NCBI GenBank assembly: GCA_009760855.2
Contig: WPIO01000044.1
Location: 2,675,393 to 2,739,392 of the forward strand
DNA: 64,000 nt
From: Cristatella mucedo
Taxonomy: Eukaryota; Bryozoa; Phylactolaemata; Cristatellidae
Reading direction: 5' to 3'
Part shown: positions 31,424 through 41,402 of the stretch, piece by piece
Layout: each line of letters begins with the position of its first letter
Position numbering within the stretch: position 1 is the stretch's first letter
The notes under the pieces: generated by a model
Told to the model about the DNA's origin: nothing
What the model saw: only the letters and a program-made list of their open reading frames with translations
Database searches by the model: none
Translations under genes and position numbers: made by a program

Positions 31424-32287
31424 ATGGAAAAAGTTAGAAAATTATATGGTAATATTTATACTAATCTTGATGCAAATAATAATAGAATAAATAACTTAGG
31501 ATTTCCTGTTAACAGTGGTGATGCTATAAGATTGGATTATGCTCTTAGTACAAGTGCTGGTAACAATGTCATTAGTAATCCTTCAGGAGAAATAGCAAAA
31601 GTATCAGCTCTAACTGATTTGTTATCAAAGAGTGGAGCAGTAATGAAATCACAATTGAATTGTAAGAATGCTGTTGTTATATCTGGTAATTCAGCAGATG
31701 GAACTGTATACTCAGATTTAAGACCTTATAAAGTAATAAACTATGGATTACTTAAAAGTATGACAGCAGTATTTCAAGGTAAAGCAATGGCAAGTATAGA
31801 TATGGGAAATAAGAATATTATGAATGTAAAAGTTTTTGATGTAGCATCAAAACAATACGTTGATAGTAATAAACAAGTAACATAAAAATACTTAGGTTTG
31901 AATGGCACTTATCTAAGTATATTCTACCTTGATATGTTGGGTCTTAACATTTCTGCTAATGGAAGTACAGGTAATGCATTTCAACCTAAACAAAGTACAC
32001 CTGATGATATACCTGTTGATGAAGCTACTAGAAAAATCGTAGCATACAATACTAATCTTAAAACATTCTTTCCAGGAGTGTTGCCTAATTTTAGTATGGT
32101 ATCTAATATCATGTATGCAACTAATAAAACTAATTCTTATTTAGAATTAACTAGTGATAATACTTATGGTGTAAGTGATACAGTAGTTTTAATAGTTAAC
32201 ATTGATACGACATGTAGATATGCTATTGATAAGTTTACAGTTGCTAGTGGAATTACTTTTATAGATTTTATTGTTCGTATTGTATAG
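31424..32287 (+). pseudogene. Fibre-1, repeat protein (copy B)
   Basis: A single frame of 288 codons with one TAA at 31,883-31,885. Repeats: NNNRINNLGFPVNSGDAIRLDYA and SIDMGNKNIMNVK...VASKQYVD. C-terminal domain with LNISANGSTGNAF, NLKTFFPGVLPNFS, DNTYGVSD and ending FIDFIVRIV. Copies at 2,220 and 55,969. Inferred to be a surface fibre with a globular tip. Confidence 0.7.
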
Positions 32288-32289
32288 AA

Positions 32290-33260
32290 ATGCTAGGGAA
32301 AAGAAGTAGAGGAAAAACATAAAAGGATTGTATTAAGAAAACTGGTGATATACTTGGTGGAAATCTAAATATGGATAAAAATCTTAAAAAGAATTTAGGT
32401 GATCCTGTTGATGCTGGTGATGCAGTAAATAGAAAGTATATAGATACAAACTTTGTTACTAAGATTTCTAGATCTACTACGAATGATGAAGATATTGATA
32501 TGAATAATTTTAGAATAGTAGATCTTTCTAATCCTATTGATCCTAGTGGTGCTGCAACGAAAGATTATGCTGATACTAAACTATCACTTACTGGTGGAAC
32601 AATTAGAGGAAATCTAGTTGTAAATGGTGTTATTAGAACTAATGTTTCATATGATGGTAGAAATCCAGACTTAGATTATACTGTTCCTAATGAGAAGTTT
32701 ATAGATGATAACTTTCTTAAGTTACATGGTGGAACAGTTAATGGTAATTTGACATGCAAAATAATTTTATTAGAATTGTAAATGATCCTGTTAATCCAAC
32801 TGATGGTGTAAACCTTGGTTATCTAAATGAAGTATCAGATGGAAATGTTGCAGAAGTTAGATTCTATGCAAAGTATCTTTCAACAGATGGTGGTGCAACA
32901 TATACATTTCCAAAAATGACTAAACAACCATCACCTAATGGAGATACAGTATTTGTTATAGATGATTATGATTTTATATTTTATAGATGGTTGTATGTTA
33001 TATGTGCAATATATGAATCAGGTAGCTATTATTTTGATACTAAAAGTGGGAAATACTTGCCAGAAGAAAGAGCTACTGATAAAAATTACTATATCAGAGA
33101 CAAGTTACTTTAAGTTCATTTAATCAATATGACAAATTTAGATATTCATTATTTGGAGGTTATACTCTTGATAGAAACAAACTTGTAAGTGCTGGTGATA
33201 TATTAATGACTAATGATTTACATTTTTCAGTTTTATTAATTACTGTTTATATAGCACTAA
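32290..33260 (+). pseudogene. Fibre-2, repeat protein (copy B)
   Basis: ATG after TGTATAGAA, two bases after fibre-1 ends. A TAA follows at codon 11; then repeats (KKNLGDPVDAGDAVNRKYID; IVDLSNPIDPSGAATKDYAD), LTGGTIRGNLVVNG shaft motifs and VNDPVNPTDGVNLGYLN after a frameshift near 32,765. The C-terminus (RFYAKYLSTDGGATYTFPKM) is unlike copy C's, suggesting tip exchange or rapid divergence. It degrades after 33,113. Confidence 0.6.
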
Positions 33261-33267
33261 GATCAAC

Positions 33268-34130
33268 ATGCTTTCCAAAAGAGATTTACAAATGGAAGAA
33301 ACATTGAACTTTGATTCAAATAGAGTAATAAATGTTGGAGAAACAGTTGATTCATTAGAAACAGTTAATAAAGCGTTTGCTGATAATAATTATCTAAGAA
33401 AAAATTCAGTTTCAGATCAACATATAACTGGTAATTTATCTGCAAACTCGAAAAAGTATGTAACAATATCAGATCCTGTAAATGGAAGAGATATTGCAAC
33501 AAAAAATATATTGATACAAAAACAGGAATGTATAAACAAGATGAAACATTAAATGGAAATGTAAGTGTTAATAGACTAATAATGAATAGAAGAGAACCAA
33601 CTTTTACTAATTATTCTCCAACTGATGTAATTGCTAATAAGTACATACATCATTTCTATTTGAAGTGTGGTAAGATACCTTTTGTTAGAACATTTATTAA
33701 TAATGTTGGTTTTATTTGATATTGGGGTAATTTAACTGCAGATAGTATAAGTAATATTGGAATAATACCACAATCCTATTATTCATCAAATCGTACAGAA
33801 GCGCTTGTTAAAAAATCAGATTTTGATGAAAAAATAAAAAACCTGTCTACTCTAGTATGACTATAAGGCTTATGGATATAAAAAACAATCCAGTTGATAT
33901 TAATAAAACCTATCCAGCCAATAATTCATTAGTTTACTCAATAGTTAAAAAGACTGATGGTGAAGTAACAACTATTGTAGATAATCAGCAATTTGCAGAA
34001 CTTCCGAATCAAGCTGCAGTATATGACTTATATTACTCAAAAGTATTGATTTATATAGCGTAAAAAGATAGAATTGATGGAGATGTTGTAATTTCATCAA
34101 TAAAACAGATATTTATTAATAAACATTTCA
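33268..34130 (+). pseudogene. Fibre-3, repeat protein (copy B)
   Basis: Starts MLSKRDLQMEETLNFDSNRV. Repeats: RVINVGETVDSLETVNKAFAD and KYVTISDPVNGRDIATK, then frameshifts near 33,520 and 33,720. The distal part (VRTFINNVGFI; IVDNQQFAELPNQAAVYDLY) is in several frames up to about 34,130, where antisense 159-aa gene sequence begins. Homologous to the gene at 57,713. Confidence 0.55.
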
Positions 34131-34167
34131 TCTTCTGTATATTGTTTTTATGTTTTATTTAATTTAA

Positions 34168-34647
34168 TTAAACAGTGCTTGGATCAGGTTGGGATAGTGC
34201 TGCCTCAGCTGCTTTTTGTTTTGGACTCTTACCATCTGTAATACTTGGTAGAACTGCATAACACTCATCCATAACAATTGAAGTGATGTCAGGTTTAACA
34301 CCAGATATTCTAGATATGACTGTAGACATTGACGGAAGTTGTGATGCAATCCAAGTCGTATAATCAGCAATCTCACTAGGATCATCGAGAAGAGCATCAA
34401 CTTTAGATCTAACTCTTTCCTCAAGACCTGATAGAACTTCAGATTGACCTGCACTAATAATCTTTTGTGCTTCAACATCTGCCTCATCAAGGTAGAATTT
34501 CTTAACAGATGTATCAGTCATCTCTGAAATATCAGAATTGAGTAGTTGCTCATCATATACTGTCATTCTTGACCTAACAAGATAATCAACGTAAGATTTA
34601 AGTGCCAATGCAGAAGTTGCAAGACTGGGATCAGTAACGGCTTCCAT
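34168..34647 (-). CDS. 159-aa conserved protein, intact (copy B)
   Basis: Uninterrupted frame starting MEAVTDPSLATS, preceded by TATATAGGAAA on the minus strand. The protein is acidic and alpha-helical in appearance, with RSRMTVYDEQ, KKFYLDEADVEAQ and SGVKPDITSIVMDECYAVL. No transmembrane helix and no recognised domain. Homologues at 635 and 59,646. The regular periodic acidity suggests an elongated helical protein; role unknown. Confidence 0.7.
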   Translation of the reverse strand: MEAVTDPSLATSALALKSYVDYLVRSRMTVYDEQLLNSDISEMTDTSVKKFYLDEADVEAQKIISAGQSEVLSGLEERVRSKVDALLDDPSEIADYTTWIASQLPSMSTVISRISGVKPDITSIVMDECYAVLPSITDGKSPKQKAAEAALSQPDPSTV

Positions 34648-34689
34648 TTCCTATATAATAATAAAAAATTAAATACATACAGATTAAAA

Positions 34690-34926
34690 TCAAAAATTTC
34701 TCGCGGATTCACGATTAATACTATCAAAAAGAGAATCTATCAATTTTTGACGCTTATCTATTTTATTATAAAGAATACTCATTTTATGTAACCTTTCTTT
34801 AACTGAATCAGATAGTTTATTAACATATTGATAAGACTCATGATCATCAACATTAAAAGCTCTAGTGCAAAGTGTACTTGCATAAACTCTAACACGTTCA
34901 TTAGATAGCATTTTTTCAATACCCAT
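34690..34926 (-). CDS. Small ORFan, MGIEKML type (copy B)
   Basis: 78 codons after TATATAGAAA. Sequence includes STLCTRAFNVDDHESYQY and a charged C-terminal helix (IDKRQKLIDSLF). Its shape (basic/acidic start, a central C-rich point, helical C-terminus) resembles the three other small ORFans beside it. Function unknown. Confidence 0.6.
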   Translation of the reverse strand: MGIEKMLSNERVRVYASTLCTRAFNVDDHESYQYVNKLSDSVKERLHKMSILYNKIDKRQKLIDSLFDSINRESARNF

Positions 34927-34975
34927 TTTCTATATATAAATAAAAAATACGTGCACGCAGATTAAAGAAAATCAA

Positions 34976-35215
34976 TTATATCATAAATGGATAACGATTA
35001 GCCCCTTTCAATCTATCACAAACTTCTTTCATCTTATTAGAAGCATCACAGATCTCTAAAAGAGCATCAATAGTTTTCCAATCTACTTGTTTTATAGCAT
35101 TATAAAATTTACTAAAGTTATAACAATCATTATCATTATAATTTATTTTAAATATCACTAGAAACATCCTCCTTGAATGATAACATGCAAAGATCCTTTC
35201 AATTTCATCTTCCAT
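34976..35215 (-). CDS. Small ORFan, MEDEIERI type (copy B)
   Basis: 79 codons, preceded by TTATAGAAA. Begins MEDEIERIFACYHS and has FSKFYNAIKQVDWKTIDALLEICDAS, matching the pattern in the 60,598 and 59,970 genes (FYKIIKEMDRPIIDCLLAVCDAN). The shared A-L-L-E-I-C-D-A core defines the family. Confidence 0.65.
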   Translation of the reverse strand: MEDEIERIFACYHSRRMFLVIFKINYNDNDCYNFSKFYNAIKQVDWKTIDALLEICDASNKMKEVCDRLKGANRYPFMI

Positions 35216-35251
35216 TTTCTATAAATTACTTATAAAATATTTAATACAAAA

Positions 35252-35527
35252 TTAATTAATTACTACTCCTGGTTTTGTTGTTGGTGTTTTAGATTTTTTA
35301 TTTGCTTCCTCGAGCATCTCATTTATCTTACTACGACTCTCCATTAGTTTGTCACATGTAGCACATATGTCTATAAGAATACTAATATAAGAACTATCTA
35401 TATCTGGAATGAGTTTGTCTAGTGAATGCTTAACTATACATTGATCTTGACCTTTTAGTTTTTGAAAACAGATTTTTACCGCCATTTCTCTAGATTATTC
35501 ACAACTTAAAACTCTTGAGACATCCAT
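35252..35527 (-). pseudogene. Small ORFan, MDVSRIL type (copy B)
   Basis: Starts MDVSRVLSCE, then a TAA at codon 11, after which the frame continues through KLKGQDQCIVKHSLDK, LIDICATCDKLMES and ends KPGVVIN. The stop is the only visible break. ATG follows TATATAGAA. Family members at 291 and 60,910 match along the full length. Confidence 0.65.
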
Positions 35528-35839
35528 TTCTATATATAAAAATAAAATTGTATTTAATTGAAATGAAAAACCTTCTGAGTTATCTACCAATGATTCAAGA
35601 CACTCTTCATATAACTTTGATTCTTCTTCTGTAAGTTGTTGTTTACCAAAAAGGAATTCTTCTAGATCTACCTCTTCATCTTCTGATTCACATCCTGTTT
35701 CAATGTAAGATGAAGCTTCAGACTCATAAGACTCATATTCAGATTCTGTTTCCATTTGATAATCAGGGTCATCAATTGAATCCTCTGAATACTCTGACTC
35801 GCTATCAGAACTGCTAATATTGATTTCTTTTGGATCCAT
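35495..35839 (-). CDS. Acidic Glu/Asp/Ser-rich protein (copy B)
   Basis: Open from MDPKEINISSSDSESEY. Dense acidic-serine composition (YSEDSIDDPD, ESEDEEVDLEEF). The usual stop seen in copy A is missing here, so the frame reads on through the promoter into the first codons of the small ORFan and ends at its premature stop. The genuine C-terminus is near 35,560. Next to polB in all copies. Confidence 0.6.
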   Translation of the reverse strand: MDPKEINISSSDSESEYSEDSIDDPDYQMETESEYESYESEASSYIETGCESEDEEVDLEEFLFGKQQLTEEESKLYEECLESLVDNSEGFSFQLNTILFLYIEMDVSRVLSCE

Positions 35840-36000
35840 CCTACAATAGTAAAATAAATTGTGTTAATATATATTTATTTTCTCCATTGACTCGTATAGC
35901 TCTACTTCTTTTTGTATATCAACTAATTTTTATCATCTTTTTTTTTTATTTATCTGAAAATCTAACTCTCTTTACTGTTAAAGGTTTAGTATTTTCAATC

Positions 36001-39000
36001 TTACTTTTCGGCATCTATACTAATATTACAAGTTTTACAGTGACCTGGATTTGTAACATTGCTTAATGCTTCTTCGATCTTGTAATTACCGTATGCATAA
36101 CTACAGCAACCACAATCTAACCAATAACGTTTTGATTCGAATGCTGATAGTGCTCTTTTCTTTAGTTTCCTTGTAATAATATTATGTTTACTTTGTGTCA
36201 TACGATAGAAATCTCTATCAAGTGTCTCGTCAAGTCTTTAGTATCAAGACTATCAATATAAATTTAATTTGCTCTAGATAGACATTGAATGTCTTCATTA
36301 TGTGTTATCTTTGAATTCTTAATTACTTCTTTTGGAACACCTTTCGCTTTCATAATTGATTTATTAGCAGCAGAATATAGTTTTGGTCCTAAAGCAATGA
36401 ATTCATCAATCTTTGCTCCACCCATTTCATCTTTGAATTTACCAAACTCGTCTTTATGAAACTAGTCTTTAATATCAAACATCTCTTTCTCAAAGTTTTC
36501 ACTTTTAATATCAACAACTAATGAATCAGTATCAGTGTATAATAAACTTAATCTATCATTAAACTTAGCCTTCAATGTGTCATAGTAAAACCTTTGCATG
36601 TGTAATTTTGATAAATCAAGAATTGCAACACCTATAAGCATTGGTTTGTTTAGAAGTGTATTCTTCCTTGAGTGTTCGAAACCAACTAGTGATTTATCAA
36701 AGCATCTAATTTCTATAAGTCTAGGATCTCTCATTAATTTATTATACAATGAATCATTCTTATCTGTTCCAGTATTTACTAATCTAACACATGTTCTGTT
36801 TTCTACATTCTAACATGTTTTTCCAAAGATTTCACACATGAAACCTTTATATAAATTTCTTTTGAAGCTATCACCTTTACGTTCAAATTCAATCTTTTTA
36901 TCTGCACATATATCAATGAATGGTTTTGCCCAAGGTTCTTGATTAAATTTATATATTTTATTTATTTTAGTTGGAATCAAACCTTTACTAACAACAAATT
37001 GAAATTATCTGTAATGTGTTAGATAATTAGTTTTATTATTAAAATCACAAATCAACTTTGGTACAGTACTTGGACCTAATGAAAACTTTTGTTGGTATCT
37101 TGAAAACTCAGAATTATCAACAACTCTACTTTCAGGATAAAGTGGATAATCATTATGTAAATCGTGTAATTCCTTTGGATACTCAAAATCACATAAGACA
37201 AATATTCCTGTTTCTCCATCTTCAGGTAATGACATTATTTTTTCAAGTGACCAGTTACTTAAATCATCTTCAATAGGTTCTGTAATAGGTAAACACCACA
37301 TCATAACTGTTGGATATAAACTTGTAGCATCCCAGTACATAATATGATTATTGTCACTAGCCTTACAAAGTCTTTTACTGACTTGACAGACTCCACCTCT
37401 TATTGATTCCTTAAACTTTTGATATAGTTGTAAGTCTCCTTCCTTCTTACCTAATAAATGTATAGTACATTTGGTATAAAACAAAGTACAAGACCATGCA
37501 TAGTGTGGTGCAGATAGATAGTGAGCAGGATCTAGTTTAAACAACTCAATAAAACTGTTTCTGTATGCTTCATAACAATCAGCAAGAAGTGTAACGTCTG
37601 CATATAGATAAATATCATGATAATCTCCTAAATCTTCCATGTTAAAAAGTTTAAATACATTTAGTGCATGTTCATAGTCTTCAGTACTAATACCTTTATC
37701 AAAAGTAAGTTTACTATTGCATGCTTTAATATCTGGAATCTTAGTCTCGTTGAATTTATCAAAAGAGTCCATGTACTCGTAATGATAAATACCTTTTCTT
37801 GTTATAACATCTCTAAGAACCTTAACATCAATATTTTGATATAGTTTTTTAAAGACATCAATCGTAACATCAAAATTTGAATTTGCTTTCTTTATTGAAG
37901 TATAATATCAGTTAAACCACCAATCATAAAATTAATAGAATCTTTAAACTCAAAATCCTCAAATGACATTGACATATAATTCTCCATATTATGTGCAACA
38001 GGTTTACAATTAAGACTAAATGCTGACATTCCTTTCACAATCAAATGAGAGTCGTATCCTTTCAAATTGTGAATAAAGATTGGAAGCTTCCAACTAGTTT
38101 TTTAATCTAACAAGTGAGTTACAAAGTTTGTGTGCTGCCCCTCTAAATTTACAAGTAAAATGACAGTGATCTCTTTCTTTTATATTTACTTTTTCTTCAG
38201 CAAAAAATTTATCATTACATATCCAGCAACTAGTAGAATCATTAAATTGTTTACGAGCATCAGAATCAAAAATAATAGGTACAGCAGTGTGATCTAGTAA
38301 CTTATCTTTCAACTCGTACGAAACATTCATTATAGATTCTAAAAGTAACTCAACACAATCATTACTTCTATTTAGAAATATACAAGGCTTTCCTCCATTT
38401 ATATCATTATCTATTAATAATTTTCCATTAATATAAAAAATAATTGCACATGAGCCACATGGAACTTGTAACATATTAGTACATATATCACTGCATTTAC
38501 CCGTTGTTAATTTACTATTACAATAAGTTGGATTAATATTGTTAGATACTATACTTGCATAACAAACATCACATGTCTTTACATTCAAACTCTCAAAATC
38601 TGCATAACAAACGTATGGAGACTTAATTAGTTTTTCTTAGTCACTAAAATTGAAAAGTGTAGTATCTTTTATTCGTCCTGTTTTCTTATTTTGAATAATA
38701 CCAGGCATTTTTAATTTGGAATAACTAGAGTTAAGACCTTTACATAAAACTAAATGATTCTGAAAATCTACATCTGAAAATAGTTTGTCCATACACCTAT
38801 GACAATAAAATATTGATCTACCTTTATTAGGTGTTCTACAGAGTTCACTAAAATTCTTTATCAATGCATAATGACTTTTTCAGATTTATTTATCAATAAA
38901 AGATAAATATGTCTATCTGGAATCTCTAATTTTCTTGATACAATCCTTAGAGGATGTACATCTGATTTGTCATTATATTCATAAACATTTATACTAACAT

Positions 39001-39755
39001 TAAATAGTTTTTTAACGTCAATTACTTTGAGTGGCCATTCAAGTTGTGAAAGAGGTTAATTTAGCTCTTGATAATTACTTCTTAATATGTTAATTAAATC
39101 AATGTATCTCTCTGGATGTACACTTACAGGATTTAGGAATCTTAATACACACCATAACGCACAATATTTATCTTCATTCTTTATATTAATACAACAACGC
39201 TTCTTTGCTAAACCGGTTGGTAATGGTAAATAAGATGAACCTGCTCTAATAATATATTTACTAACATTAATCTCAAGACTTTTTACACCAATCAATCTCT
39301 AACCAGAAACTGGATTCTTATCAATAATTGTATCTATTGATTATTTTAAAGATTGTATTTGGTCTTTAATAATATTAGTATAATCAGATCTTTTAGCAAC
39401 TGCAACTAACTTAGAACCCGTTACAACACTATGAGAATGTGTGTCAGTTTGATCGTGATATGAATGAACTGAAATCTTTGTTTGTAATTTAAATGAAGAG
39501 AATCTAGTTGTTACTTCTTTTAATGCATTATTATAACTTGGTATTATACTATTAAAGAAATCATCCATTTCAGTTGCAGAATATTCTCTTCCCTTTAAGA
39601 ACATATCTCATGTTTTCCACTCGCTCCAATAAAATCTAATTTAAACTTATGAAGTCTAGAAGCAATACTTTTACTTGGAGTTATGTCATCAATATTAGTT
39701 AGCCTTCTTGACTCAGCGTGAAACGAGTTTCCCTTTTGAGGACTTTTTCGATACA
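36001..39755 (-). pseudogene. polB: Protein-primed family B DNA polymerase (copy B)
   Basis: About 1,250 codons in at least nine frames. Order: N-terminal domain (MYRKSPQKGNSF), a virus-specific region, zinc motif (FYCHRCMDKLF), YADFE exonuclease region, endonuclease-VII-like CWICNDKFF ... RDHCHFTCKYRG-type box, exonuclease III (YHDIYLYADVTLLADC), motif A YWDATSLYPTVM (37,310), a degenerate motif B, motif C LYTDTDSLVV (36,530), and a C-terminal zinc-like GHCKTC. Starts after TATATAGATG-like leader 58 bp from the terminal hairpin. It would copy the linear genome by protein priming. Confidence 0.8.
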
Positions 39756-39812
39756 TCTATATAAAGAAAAGAAAATTTGTTTAATTGAAAAAATAAATAA
39801 GACAAGTTTTAA

Positions 39813-39933
39813 TGTTGGAGGAAAAGTAAACTATTAGGACAGTTTCACTTTCAAGACTTCGAAATGCGAACGATAGTGAGCATGAGGAGGATTGAAAGGG
39901 GAAATATCCTCATAGGGTACTTTTCTTACAACA
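39813..39933. repeat. Terminal hairpin at the right end of copy B
   Basis: A 121-bp inverted repeat: the left arm begins GTTGGAGGAAAAGTAAACTA and the right arm is the reverse complement of GTTGTAAGAAAAGTACCCTA. About 41-bp arms, roughly 80 percent alike, enclose a loop rich in CGAA. The outer 20 bases equal the copy A terminal repeat. The element end is thus a self-complementary structure, or the trace of two ends joined. Confidence 0.7.
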
Positions 39934-39938
39934 GCGAA

Positions 39939-40250
39939 GACGCAGCTGCTCAGAAGCTGAACAACGTTGTAGTATGGCCTCGCGCAATCGATCGTACGGG
40001 TCCTCATCGGGAGGGTTTATTATGAGGTCGTGAAGCTCGTAAATCGTCGGCTCGCCAATGGCGGCCGACGTCAGGTGGAATTTAGTTCTCTGGTCCACAA
40101 TTTTCAAGAGGTTAAAATGATACTCAGGCGGGCTAGCTAAAGCACTTGGTCGCTTCGTAGAAATTCCGGCAATTTCACATGGCGATAGGAATCCGCAGCG
40201 CCACTTTCAGGTTTAAGCCAAAGCGATTGTTCGGTGTAGGAATACATATG
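39939..40250 (-). pseudogene. gag: Gypsy gag, N-terminal part
   Basis: First frame starts near the PBS and includes VKLPEFLRSDQV, then breaks. A second open frame reads QRTKFHLTSAAIGEPTIYELHDLI and ends PYDRLREAILQRCSASEQLRLR at the viral terminus, the middle of a Gypsy gag capsid domain (NPYxxLKxxLIxRxSxSExxRL). This is the complement of the 10,357 gag part. Confidence 0.75.
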
Positions 40251-40280
40251 GTCTTCGAAATAGCATAAGGGTCACCAATT

Positions 40281-40590
40281 TGTAGGAGTAGTCTTCAGCT
40301 TAGGGCCCGGAAGGTTGACGAGCGTGTGTGCGGTGCAGCAAGCACCGATAGCAAAAGGAGTCACTGACCTCTCTACAAGATGTAATTGAATTCGCAAGAC
40401 TCTTCGTGAGCAGTACACGTCCGCGAGCCGGAGACGGACAACATGTCCACTCACGACTGCGGGAGCTGACCAATAGACCAGCGGGAAAAGATCGCACCAA
40501 TCAGCGGTGAGCGGCCGCAGAGACTTACGTTATGCACTCCTGCCCTGTCAGGCTAGGGCGGGGCGACGTGGTGGCGATGCTACGCCCACA
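40281..40590 (-). repeat. Gypsy 5' LTR
   Basis: A 310-bp block beginning TGTGGGCGTAGC and ending ACTCCTACA (TG...CA termini), GC-rich, directly followed by a PBS of the TTGGTGACCC type. There is no second LTR in the window, since the 3' end of the element is missing. Confidence 0.7.
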
Positions 40591-41004
40591 CTTCTGCCGC
40601 AATAACTCAAGCTGTTTAATCTGCTAAACTTCAACTTTTTAACTTTATGCAGGAATCCCTATGGTGGCAGAGCATGGCAGCCATCAAAAGTGCGTATATT
40701 TTAATATTTTAAGCCCGCGTCGTTAACACAGCGAAGACTATTCCATAGACGTGGAGGTTATAGCTTTACACCACCAGCCATAGCTAACAAACGAATTTAT
40801 GAGTGTTTTTCCCTTTTACGACATCATGAAATTTTTCGCCAACCTCGGTTCCACATCGGTTGTCAAAAAATTCCCCGATGTCGTAAAAGGAAAAAACCTC
40901 TCATCATCAAATTCAATTATTTGTGTTACTTTTTCGAATAAACTGATAGTTTTAATATTTATTTAGCAGAAATATTTGAATTTTTTCAAAATTATATAGA
41001 AAAA
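40591..41004. other. Non-coding stretch between Gypsy LTR and copy C
   Basis: No gene is supported. It includes host-like sequence up to about 40,790, the inverted repeat at 40,797-40,905, and 100 bp of AT-rich sequence leading to the TTATATAGAAAAA motif ahead of the next gene. Confidence 0.6.
40797..40905. repeat. MITE-like inverted repeat
   Basis: Arms GTTTTTCCCTTTTACGACAT and its near-complement (ATGTCGTAAAAGGAAAAAAC) continue inward with AATTTTT and CAACC pairing, giving about 45-bp arms around a short loop. No ORF. It may be a foldback transposon or the degenerate left terminus of copy C. Confidence 0.7.
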
Positions 41005-41402
41005 ATGCCAGATTTAAGAAAAGATTTTGCCCTTAAAAAATATGAAGAAACTATTTAAGTTAATATAAAATTAGATCGTGTCTAATAAAATTAACAAGAG
41101 CTAGATACGTAATTAAATTTATAAATATAGTAATAGGATTAGGAGTAACTGTTTCCAGTACTTATATTCAAATAATTCCAGCTATTAGTCATGCAGTCAC
41201 TTTCTTTTCAGCGCTATCTGTAATGCTTGTATCAGTTGACGGTGTTCTAGCAGAAATAGATAAACGTAACAGAAATGCTTTAATTTCTAATTTTGAAATT
41301 ATCTCAAAGATTACTAATGCTCTTTCTTATGATGAAATTACAAAAGAAGAATTTGAAGGACTTGTATTGGGAAATTCACAGACTAAAGTTAATGTTGCTT
41401 AA
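41005..41402 (+). pseudogene. Small membrane protein (copy C)
   Basis: ATG after TTATATAGAAAAA. N-terminus MPDLRKDFALKKYEE, a TAA, and a frameshift near 41,085; then VIKFINIVIGLGVTVSSTYI and FFSALSVMLVSVDGVLAEID, two hydrophobic stretches, and a charged end EITKEEFEGLVLG. Same family as 12,400-12,108. No known family; short two-helix membrane proteins next to integrase are unusual and may be host-interaction factors. Confidence 0.5.

Larger units (their letters stand above)
39934..40590 (-). mobile_element. Ty3/Gypsy retrotransposon, 5' part
   Basis: Minus-strand element with 5' LTR (40,590-40,281), primer-binding site AATTGGTGACCC immediately downstream, and the first part of gag ending exactly at the viral end. 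Its gag sequence stops where the 10,357 block's begins. Most of gag's first third is disordered by stops. Confidence 0.8.

Noticed and set aside
31424..34130. Fibre repeats suggesting a bacteriophage or prophage
   Set aside because: LINEs, a Gypsy element, long microsatellites, Polinton-type integrase, polB and adenain-like protease place the locus in a eukaryotic genome; such repeats also occur in eukaryotic viruses.
34164..34490. Second open frame overlapping the 159-aa gene (copy B)
   Set aside because: It is a shadow of the true frame, with leucine-rich artefactual composition.
40281..40590. Host CpG island or promoter
   Set aside because: TG...CA borders, adjacent PBS and gag make it a Gypsy LTR.
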